64,000 nucleotides of DNA from an uncultured Hyphomicrobiaceae bacterium (GTDB taxonomy: Bacteria > Pseudomonadota > Alphaproteobacteria > Rhizobiales > CALHAX01). Of this stretch, positions 57,166 to 64,000 are shown piece by piece. Location: positions 1 through 64,000 of the forward strand of contig CALHAX010000030.1 in NCBI GenBank assembly GCA_937931785.1, in the 5' to 3' direction. The translations under genes and the position numbers were made by a program. Each line of letters opens with the position of its first letter. Position 1 is the stretch's first letter. The notes under the pieces are model-generated. The model worked only from the letters and a program-made list of their open reading frames with translations, was not told the DNA's origin and made no database searches.

Positions 57166-57207
57166 TGAATGGCGCGCGTGTGTTGTCCCGGTGTGCAGCC
57201 GGGAGGA

Positions 57208-58350
57208 TCACCCCCGCTGTGCCGCATTTTCCAAATGCGCCTCGACGCTATAGGTTTCGGGTATCACCGTCACATCCTCTGCCTGCGATATGTTTTCCAC
57301 CAGACGTTGTGCGAGTCTATGCGCAATGCCGAATGTGATCTTGTAACCGCCAGTGGCGATGTGGATGTGGCGTGTGGGATCGAGGCAACCGATGATAGGA
57401 TCTTTCGCGGTGCAACGGGGGCGAACGCCGGCCCAATGAGCGATGAGACGTCCATTTCGAAGGGGAGGGCAGAGTATTTTGGCCCGTGTGATGAATGCTT
57501 CGGATTTGGCAGGGTCGGGCGTTGTTGGATCGTCGAACTCGTCTTCGCTGGTGCTGCCGACGGCACAGCGGTTCAGGCCATGCGGTACAATATAAACCCC
57601 GTTGTCGTAGATCACGGGGGGCAAGGCCGACTGCGGTTCTATTTCGAACACAGCGGCCTGGCCCTTCACGCCACCGCCGAGTTTCAGGCCAAGGATGCGC
57701 TCTGCGAGTGGGAATGTTTCGTGTCCTGCCGCCAGAACGATGTCGTGTGCGATGAGATCGAGCGGTTTGGTTGTCGTATTGAGCCGACCTGTGCCGGTGT
57801 CGATGTCCATGACTTCGACGCCCTCCAGGAGGGTGCCGTGATCTGCCACGAAGGCGCGTAGAGCCGTAGTATATTTCTCCGCAATGATGCGTGCGGACAG
57901 GTTGTCGTGAATAATTCCTAGCGGCGCGGCTGCTTCGTCGATCCAGCCCTCGACGGAGCTGGTATCTCGAACCTCCACAGCGAGATTTGTACCGGCTGTG
58001 TTCCAGGCGACGTTTGAGCCGATGCAGGCAGCTTTGGCGTGATCAAGATAGCGTTGCGTGCGGATCGGCATGATGCGGCCACAGCGGGCGTACCCTGTAT
58101 CCAGGCCAGTGTCGTCTTCAAGGGCGTCGATTTGTGTGGGCAGTTCTGCAAGGGCTTCGAACTGAAAAATTTTCTTTGCGCTCATCACGCGGGGCAAGTG
58201 TGGTAGGAGTGCGCCAAGAACTGTGCCGCTTGCGCCGGAACTGCACGTGACCTTGTCAACAAGGGCGACGCTCATCCCGGCCTTGATCGCGTGGCGCGCA
58301 ACCCAAAGGCCAACCACACCGCCACCGACCACAACCACATCGTAAGCCAC
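57208..58350 (-). CDS. FAD-dependent oxidoreductase (DAO family)
   Basis: A 380-residue D-amino-acid-oxidase-fold flavoprotein. The dinucleotide motif VVVVGGGVVGLWVARHAIKAGMSVALVDK is at the extreme N-terminus, and ATGGYKITFGIAHRLAQRLVE near the C-terminus closes the FAD site. GTG 58350 is chosen because it starts one residue before that motif, after GGTGGA; the track ORF's extra 86 residues run through mnmD. Its start is 3 bases from the mnmD start on the other strand, suggesting a tRNA-modification role like the oxidase half of MnmC, but this is inference. Other DAO substrates are possible. Confidence 0.85.
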   Translation of the reverse strand: MAYDVVVVGGGVVGLWVARHAIKAGMSVALVDKVTCSSGASGTVLGALLPHLPRVMSAKKIFQFEALAELPTQIDALEDDTGLDTGYARCGRIMPIRTQRYLDHAKAACIGSNVAWNTAGTNLAVEVRDTSSVEGWIDEAAAPLGIIHDNLSARIIAEKYTTALRAFVADHGTLLEGVEVMDIDTGTGRLNTTTKPLDLIAHDIVLAAGHETFPLAERILGLKLGGGVKGQAAVFEIEPQSALPPVIYDNGVYIVPHGLNRCAVGSTSEDEFDDPTTPDPAKSEAFITRAKILCPPLRNGRLIAHWAGVRPRCTAKDPIIGCLDPTRHIHIATGGYKITFGIAHRLAQRLVENISQAEDVTVIPETYSVEAHLENAAQRG

Positions 58351-58353
58351 GCC

Positions 58354-59112
58354 ATGTCCACCGACGATCAGAAGAAAGAGGTTTTTGATGCCGCAGGTGA
58401 CGCGGCAGTGCAATGGCGCAATGGCAATGTGCCGTTTTCGCCGCGGTTTGCGGATACATATTTTTCCGATGTCGATGGTCGGGCGGAAACGCGTGAGGTT
58501 TTTCTGGGTGGCAATGGTTTGCCCGCGCGATGGGATAGGGGCGAGACCTTCACAATTGCCGAACTGGGGTTCGGCACCGGACTGAATTTTCTGGAGACAG
58601 CCCGACATTGGCTACAGTGCGCTCCACCTGGCGCGACGTTGCGGTTCATTTCGTTCGAGAGATTTCCCATGAACCATGCGGACATCATGAAGGTGTTGGC
58701 TGTATGGCCAGATCTGGTTCCATTGGCTCTCACATATCTGGTGGGCTGGCCGGGGAAAGGATCGTCGTTCTCCGTGACACGTGATGGCGTTTCGCTTGAG
58801 GTGCGTCTTGGCGATGCGCGAACATTGATCGAAGATACCGCGTTCGTTGCTGATGCCTGGTATCTGGACGGGTTCAGTCCGGCGCAAAATCCCGAGCTTT
58901 GGGACGAGGACTTGCTGGCGTGCGTGTTTTCCCGAACGGCGCCCGGTGGAACGTTCTCGACCTACACGGCTGCCGGCTGGGTCCGTCGAAATCTACAGAC
59001 GGCGGGGTTCGCTGTGGAGCGTGTTCCAGGTTACGGACGCAAACGCGAACGGCTACAGGGTGTGAGGACGACGGCTGGAGCTGGTGCGATCGGTTCACAC
59101 ACGAGGTCTTGA
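58354..59112 (+). CDS. mnmD: tRNA (5-methylaminomethyl-2-thiouridine)(34)-methyltransferase MnmD
   Basis: A 252-residue SAM-dependent methyltransferase (DUF752), equivalent to the N-terminal domain of bifunctional MnmC, finishing the mnm5s2U34 wobble base. Seen: GNVPFSPRFADTYFSDVDGRAETREVFLGG, the SAM loop IAELGFGTGLNFLET, and WYLDGFSPAQNPELWDEDLL. C-terminus KRERLQGVR is family-typical. ATG 58354 (MSTDDQ) fits family length; the track start lies inside the divergent gene. Head-to-head with a DAO-family gene. Confidence 0.93.
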   Translation: MSTDDQKKEVFDAAGDAAVQWRNGNVPFSPRFADTYFSDVDGRAETREVFLGGNGLPARWDRGETFTIAELGFGTGLNFLETARHWLQCAPPGATLRFISFERFPMNHADIMKVLAVWPDLVPLALTYLVGWPGKGSSFSVTRDGVSLEVRLGDARTLIEDTAFVADAWYLDGFSPAQNPELWDEDLLACVFSRTAPGGTFSTYTAAGWVRRNLQTAGFAVERVPGYGRKRERLQGVRTTAGAGAIGSHTRS

Positions 59113-59183
59113 ACCGATCCCTATCGAACTCCCGTCGTTCTTTGCAGTAGAGTATTTACAGTTGCCCCCAAGAGGAGATGATC

Positions 59184-60173
59184 ATGTCTGCACCCACCAC
59201 GCTTTCACGCCGCCAGATGCTTTCACTTGCCGCCGGAGCTGGCGTTACAGCGACAGCCAGCGCGTTGCCCCTTTCATCCGCGTCCGCACGTGCACCGATG
59301 CTTGGTGCTGACGTCGCCAGGTACCACCGTGTCAAACTCGGGGCATTCGAAATCACGACGATATCCGATGGCGCGGCGGCCGTGCCGAAGGTGCATCCAA
59401 TCTTCGGACAGAACCAGTCCGCTGATGATGTGAAAACGCACATGGGGACGAACTTTCTTCCTGGTGACAAGATGTCGATCGGATTCACGCCTGTTGTTGT
59501 GAATACCGGATCGCAACTCGTGTTGTTTGATACAGGTAACGGGAGCGGGCGTGGCGCGACGCGTGGACTTCTCGCCAAAACATTGGCCACGGCTGGCTAC
59601 AAGCCGGAGCAGATCGACATCGTTGTGCTCACTCATTTTCATCCCGATCACATTGGTGGTTTGATTGAAGGTGGCCAGACTGTATTTCCGAATGCGCGTT
59701 ATGTGACGGGGCAGGTCGAATATGATTTCTGGTCAAAGCAGGACCCGAACGATAGCGACACGAACATGGCGAGCCGTGCGAAGCTGGTTCAGTCGAATGT
59801 GGTGCCGCTTGCTGAGAAAATGACATTCATAGGTGACGGTGCTGATGTCGTGACCGGGATTACTTCGGTCAATGCGTTTGGTCACACCCCGGGGCAGTTC
59901 GCGTTCAATATCGAGAGTGAAGGTCGTCGGGTCGTTCTGTGGGCAGATGCCTGCAACCACTATGTTGCGTCTTTGCAGAAACCGGAATGGCACGTCATTT
60001 TCGACATGGACAAGGATGCGGCGATTGCGTCGCGGAAGAAAATTCTTGGTATGGTTGCCGCTGACAAGGTTCCGGCAACTGGATATCACATGCCATTCCC
60101 GGCGCTGGGTTTCGTCGAAGCGCAGGGCGATGCTTTTCGCTGGGTGCCAGTCAGCTATCAGTTCGACCTGTAA
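59184..60173 (+). CDS. MBL-fold metallo-hydrolase, Tat-exported
   Basis: A 329-residue metallo-beta-lactamase-fold protein with a twin-arginine signal (LSRRQMLSLAAGAGVTATASALPLSSASA) and the dinuclear zinc motif LTHFHPDHIGGL, plus downstream ligands in NAFGHTPGQFAF, VLWADACNH and GYHMPFPALG. N-acyl-homoserine lactonases and related quorum-quenching or thiolesterase enzymes share this layout, but the substrate cannot be assigned. Of two ATGs, 59184 is spaced best from GAGGAG. Convergent with the glycosyltransferase pair. Confidence 0.9.
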   Translation: MSAPTTLSRRQMLSLAAGAGVTATASALPLSSASARAPMLGADVARYHRVKLGAFEITTISDGAAAVPKVHPIFGQNQSADDVKTHMGTNFLPGDKMSIGFTPVVVNTGSQLVLFDTGNGSGRGATRGLLAKTLATAGYKPEQIDIVVLTHFHPDHIGGLIEGGQTVFPNARYVTGQVEYDFWSKQDPNDSDTNMASRAKLVQSNVVPLAEKMTFIGDGADVVTGITSVNAFGHTPGQFAFNIESEGRRVVLWADACNHYVASLQKPEWHVIFDMDKDAAIASRKKILGMVAADKVPATGYHMPFPALGFVEAQGDAFRWVPVSYQFDL

Positions 60174-60820
60174 TCTGTAACAGGAAGAATGCGGCGTCCA
60201 CCCAGCGCGCCGATGCGTGAAAACGCTTCAGCGTCGTCGACGTCGTCCAACACAGAGAGATGAGTGACGCGCAGGTCAGCGACGTTGGCCTGCGTGTCTG
60301 CAAGGGTATGTTCACTCGACCATCGCACGCCGTGGAACAGTTGCGGAATGCGTCCGTTGCGGGCGAGGCCGATCAGCCAATAGCCCCCATCATCCGCTGG
60401 GCCGAAGACGACATCGGAAGGCCCGAGCGCCGCGAAGGCATAAGCGATATGGTTGGGATCAATCTCGGGAATATCGGTACCGATGATAATGACGGGGCCG
60501 GGTGGCGATGTGTCGAAAACGCGCTGCATGCGGCGACCGAGATCGCCCGTTCCCTGTGTAAGCCTCGGAATGCGGTGTGACCAGCTTGTCGTATTCACGG
60601 AGGGGTCGGGTGTTACGGCGAGGCCGGTATCCCAACGTTGATCTGCCGCCAATCGCGCAATCACATTGCCGGACGTATGACGGTAAACGCTGGTCGCTCG
60701 AGCTGTTCCAATGCCGCGTGCCAACCGGGTCTTGACCGCACCGGCCACAGGATCGCGGACCATCACTATGACGCGACGCCGCCATGTCCCGATGGTTTTT
60801 TGGTGAAGCCGCTCAACCAT
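60158..60820 (-). CDS. TIGR04282 family glycosyltransferase (DUF2064)
   Basis: A 220-residue nucleotide-sugar-type transferase: VIVMVRDPVAGAVKTRLARGIG, PVIIIGTDIPEIDPNHIAYAFAALGPSDVVFGPADDGGYWLIGL. The family is named for arsenosugar biosynthesis from its frequent genomic context, but the reaction is unproven. It overlaps the end of the TIGR04283 gene by 8 bases, so the two are coupled, and it overlaps the end of the MBL gene on the other strand by 16 bases. Confidence 0.88.
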   Translation of the reverse strand: MVERLHQKTIGTWRRRVIVMVRDPVAGAVKTRLARGIGTARATSVYRHTSGNVIARLAADQRWDTGLAVTPDPSVNTTSWSHRIPRLTQGTGDLGRRMQRVFDTSPPGPVIIIGTDIPEIDPNHIAYAFAALGPSDVVFGPADDGGYWLIGLARNGRIPQLFHGVRWSSEHTLADTQANVADLRVTHLSVLDDVDDAEAFSRIGALGGRRILPVTDYRSN

Positions 60821-61487
60821 AGAGCTTCCGGATGGTCTCCGGCTTTACACCCACAAAATATAACATCACGCAGGTCAGGTTTCGAACAGCGCGGATGATA
60901 TATCCGTATTTTTGATAACGCGCGGCACTGGTGACAGCCTGGCTTTTGAGAAACCGGAGGCGGCGCCGTCCGATACGTCGTACGATATCAACGTCTTCCA
61001 TGAGTGGCAGTTCACCAAAGCCACCAATCTCGTCGTAGTGATTGCGTGAAATCAAAAGCCCCTGATCACCGTAGGGGAGAGCAAACACGGCACAGCGCAG
61101 GCGAACAAGTTTTTCCATCAAACGCGCGCGGCCGGCGTCATCGTCCAGGGCGAAGCGAAAGGCGGCGGCTTGTTCCGTGTGTTTCTCGATATGCGTCCTG
61201 ATCTCCTGGTTCCAGTTGCCGGTGAGAACCGTGTCTGCATGCAGGAATAGCAACCAGTCGCCCTGCGCGGCTTGCGCGCCTTCCTTGAGTTGCTGACCGC
61301 GACCGCGTGTCGACTTCACGATCGTTGCGCCGGCCTCGTCGGCGATGTCCAGCGTTAGATCGTCTGACCCGCCGTCCGTGACGATAACGTCCCGCACAAG
61401 TCCGTCGATGGCCGCCGGCACCAGTGGCGCCATGGTGCGCGTGAGGCCTTGCTCGGCATTCAATGTCGGGATGATGACAGACAACAT
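60813..61487 (-). CDS. TIGR04283 family glycosyltransferase
   Basis: A 224-residue GT2-fold transferase: SVIIPTLNAEQGLTRTMAPL, IVTDGGSDDLTLDIADEAG, GRGQQLKEGAQAAQGDWLLFLHADT and LPYGDQGLLISRNHYDEIGGFGELPLMEDVDIVRRI. The DxD-like HADT and the ED motif are intact, so activity is expected. TIGR04283 and TIGR04282 are usually adjacent, as here. No ArsM or ArsS-like gene is beside them. Confidence 0.9.
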   Translation of the reverse strand: MLSVIIPTLNAEQGLTRTMAPLVPAAIDGLVRDVIVTDGGSDDLTLDIADEAGATIVKSTRGRGQQLKEGAQAAQGDWLLFLHADTVLTGNWNQEIRTHIEKHTEQAAAFRFALDDDAGRARLMEKLVRLRCAVFALPYGDQGLLISRNHYDEIGGFGELPLMEDVDIVRRIGRRRLRFLKSQAVTSAARYQKYGYIIRAVRNLTCVMLYFVGVKPETIRKLYG

Positions 61488-61564
61488 GGCGTGCAGGTAG
61501 CGGTTGGAACCTCATGGAGCAAGTGGCGTTTTTTCTGAATAAATGTTCTTGATTTGTTCTGGTC

Positions 61565-62671
61565 ATGCTTTACACATATTGCATGAAGATTGATCTTGAA
61601 CGTGTTGTGGCAGAAGAGCGACGTCGTGGCCGCGGTGCGCGCACCAATGTGTCGGGGCGCTACGAGGTTGAGCTCCGCGAGGAGATCGATGATGGCTGGG
61701 ATAACCTTGCCGACCTGCCTGCTCTGAAGACTGAGGTTCAAATCGAGGCCGCGCGTTCGATCCTTTCGAAGAACAGCTCGCCAGATTTGAGCTTCGATCA
61801 GTCGATTAATCCGTATCGGGGGTGCGAGCACGGCTGTAGTTACTGTTACGCGCGTCCCAATCACACGTATGTCGGGCTGTCGGCAGGTCTGGATTTCGAG
61901 ACGCGGTTGTTTGCCAAAACGAATGCAGCAGATTTGTTGCGCAAAGCACTGGCTGATCCGAAATATGTGGCGAAGACCATTGCGCTTGGTGCTGTGACAG
62001 ACCCGTATCAGCCAATCGAGCGGACGTTTGGAATTTCACGGCAAATTCTCGAGGTTCTGGACGCAACCAGCCATCCGGTGGCGGTCGTAACGAAATCGGC
62101 AGGCGTGCTTCGAGACATTGATATTCTGGCGCGCATGGCGGAACGTGGACTTGCAAAGGTGGCACTGTCGATCACATCGCTCGATCGGGCTGTCGCGCGC
62201 AAGATGGAACCACGCGCAGCAACACCTTCGCGGCGACTGGATGCAATCCGTCAGTTGAGCGCAGCAGGCGTTCCCACAACTGTGATGACGGCTCCAATCA
62301 TACCCTCACTGAACGATTGGGAAATCGAGAGGCTATTGGAGGCTGCGCGTGATGCCGGGGCCAGTCAGGCTGGATATGTCTTGTTGCGCCTGCCGCATGA
62401 GATCAAACATCTGTTCCGTGAATGGCTCGTGACTGAGTTTCCGGACCGGGCGGATCGTGTGATCAATCTGCTGCGTGAGATGCACGGCGGCAAGGATTAC
62501 GATGCGCGCTGGGGTGTGCGGCAAACTGGGCAAGGGCCGTATGCGTTGCAGATCAAGGCGCGATACAAGCTGGCGTTGAAGCGGCTTGGTTTGAACGCGC
62601 GGCGCTTTTCGTTGCGCAAAGACCTCTTCGAGCCGCCCGTTATGAAAGGAGGACAGATGAGATTGCTGTGA
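61565..62671 (+). CDS. PA0069 family radical SAM protein
   Basis: A 368-residue radical SAM enzyme of the SplB-like PA0069 family. The cluster motif is C-X3-C-X2-C in NPYRGCEHGCSYCYARPNH; also TDPYQPIERTFGISRQILEVL, VVTKSAGVLRDIDIL and the SAM-binding beta strand KVALSITSLD. Function unknown, possibly DNA or nucleic acid repair by resemblance to spore photoproduct lyase, but the family's own activity is not established. ATG 61565 is listed; ATG 61583 is a shorter option. Adjacent to rnhB. Confidence 0.92.
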   Translation: MLYTYCMKIDLERVVAEERRRGRGARTNVSGRYEVELREEIDDGWDNLADLPALKTEVQIEAARSILSKNSSPDLSFDQSINPYRGCEHGCSYCYARPNHTYVGLSAGLDFETRLFAKTNAADLLRKALADPKYVAKTIALGAVTDPYQPIERTFGISRQILEVLDATSHPVAVVTKSAGVLRDIDILARMAERGLAKVALSITSLDRAVARKMEPRAATPSRRLDAIRQLSAAGVPTTVMTAPIIPSLNDWEIERLLEAARDAGASQAGYVLLRLPHEIKHLFREWLVTEFPDRADRVINLLREMHGGKDYDARWGVRQTGQGPYALQIKARYKLALKRLGLNARRFSLRKDLFEPPVMKGGQMRLL

Positions 62672-62689
62672 ATCGGGTATGTCCATGCC

Positions 62690-63373
62690 ATGGCGCGTAC
62701 ATCCACAACATCAGATATGGCTGCAAAGGCTGTAACGTTCTCACCAAACTTTGAGTTTGAACGCGCGGCTATGAAGGCTTTTGGCGGTCTGGTCGCTGGC
62801 GTCGATGAAGCGGGACGCGGACCACTGGCGGGGCCAGTCGTGGCGGGGGCTGTTATTCTGGATGCGGCTGCGGTCCCGGAAGGTTTGAATGATTCAAAGA
62901 AACTGTCTGCTGGACGGCGGGACGCACTTTACGATGCAATTGTTGCTGGAAGTGCCTGGGGTGTTGGAATTGTGGAGCCTGCTGAGATCGACGAGATCAA
63001 CATCTTGCAAGCAACGATGAAGGCGATGCGACTTGCCGTGGAGGATCTGGGCGTTGCGCCGTCAAGTTGCCTGATTGACGGTAATCGGTGCCCTGATCTG
63101 GATTGTCCGTCGCAAGCTATCGTGAAGGGTGACAGTCGTTCCGTGTCCATTGCTGCGGGATCAATCATTGCGAAGGTGACGCGAGACCGGATCATGGTGG
63201 AACTGGATGCGCTACATCCTGGATACGCCTGGACCAGTAACATGGGTTACGGCACCAAAGCGCATCTGACGGCTTTGGCGGAACTCGGGCCAACAAAGCA
63301 TCATCGTCGGTCATTTGCGCCTGTGCGTGCCGCTGAACAGGAATTCGTGCAGATGCAACAAATAGGGAAATAA
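62690..63373 (+). CDS. rnhB: Ribonuclease HII
   Basis: Removes ribonucleotides from RNA-DNA hybrids. 227 residues with the catalytic motif [48 protein letters not shown], and [27 protein letters not shown]. The rnhB-ccrM order is standard in alphaproteobacteria. It begins 18 bases after the radical SAM stop; the exact start among several ATGs is uncertain. Both RNase H types (rnhA and rnhB) are therefore in this window. Confidence 0.96.
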   Translation: MARTSTTSDMAAKAVTFSPNFEFERAAMKAFGGLVAGVDEAGRGPLAGPVVAGAVILDAAAVPEGLNDSKKLSAGRRDALYDAIVAGSAWGVGIVEPAEIDEINILQATMKAMRLAVEDLGVAPSSCLIDGNRCPDLDCPSQAIVKGDSRSVSIAAGSIIAKVTRDRIMVELDALHPGYAWTSNMGYGTKAHLTALAELGPTKHHRRSFAPVRAAEQEFVQMQQIGK

Positions 63374-63388
63374 ACTTTTTGTCGTTCT

Positions 63389-63393
63389 GACTC
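63389..63393. promoter_or_regulatory. GANTC site in the ccrM leader
   Basis: GACTC, 88 bases before the ccrM start. In Caulobacter, methylation of GANTC sites near the ccrM start reduces its expression; the same feedback is plausible here. Confidence 0.35.
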
Positions 63394-63432
63394 TTCTGGT
63401 TGCCGCAAAGCTGTGGCACATCAGGAGCTTGA

Positions 63433-64000
<568 letters not shown>

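Overview
The window is a stretch of alphaproteobacterial chromosome (moderate-to-high GC, densely packed genes on both strands). The assignment rests on several landmarks: the coxBA-ctaB-ctaG-coxC-SURF1-thrC order, the atpI-B-E-F'-F operon carrying both b and b' subunits but no F1 genes, the dciA-dsbA-smc block divergent from mutY, a CcrM-type GANTC methylase after rnhB, and small alphaproteobacterial families (DUF2093, DUF4170, IalB, DciA). The content is closest in style to Hyphomicrobiales/Parvibaculales-like bacteria; I cannot name a genus. I see no rRNA, tRNA, CRISPR array, insertion sequence, phage gene or attachment site, so this is mainly core genome with scattered accessory genes.

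Layout. 1-4.1 kb: a fluoroacetate-dehalogenase-like hydrolase coupled to purD, then divergent xseA and a DUF2093 gene. 4.1-7.5 kb: a lipid A/Kdo block (lpxK, a DUF374-WaaA fusion, DUF4170). 7.7-14.5 kb: ubiA, rsmE, gshA, cspA, a YkgJ cysteine-cluster gene, two DUF937 genes, dodecin and IalB. 14.8-24.4 kb: the aa3 cytochrome oxidase cluster, with heme and copper assembly genes and intergenic hairpins, running into thrC, an M16 peptidase and a GNAT. 24.5-35.1 kb: a DISM-PAS-GGDEF-EAL signalling protein, AlgH, a DsbD alpha-domain protein, a peroxiredoxin, rnhA, ispH, a lipoprotein and a membrane-tethered DUF2235 hydrolase. 35.3-38.0 kb: F0 ATP synthase with a clear promoter. 38.2-47.2 kb: fused indolepyruvate ferredoxin oxidoreductase, an orphan Tat-exported TRAP-type binding protein, thioredoxin, L,D-transpeptidase, then a hairpin-rich leader and gamma-glutamyltransferase plus a gamma-glutamylcyclotransferase-like protein. 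47.5-54.7 kb: smc, two DsbA proteins, dciA, divergent mutY. 55-57 kb: SoxC-like sulfite dehydrogenase with a monoheme cytochrome c. 57.2-64 kb: an FAD oxidoreductase head-to-head with mnmD, an MBL-fold hydrolase, a TIGR04282/TIGR04283 glycosyltransferase pair, a PA0069-type radical SAM protein, rnhB and the start of ccrM.

How it fits together. The picture is an aerobic Gram-negative with an aa3 oxidase, ubiquinone synthesis, lipopolysaccharide, glutathione synthesis (gshA) and glutathione-type gamma-glutamyl turnover (ggt, GGCT-like), and periplasmic sulfite oxidation feeding a c-type cytochrome.

The most interesting items for follow-up are the hairpin-rich region upstream of ggt, whose G-U pairs all point to one transcribed strand; the DUF374-WaaA fusion; the complete fluoroacetate-dehalogenase active-site set; and the membrane-tethered DUF2235 hydrolase.
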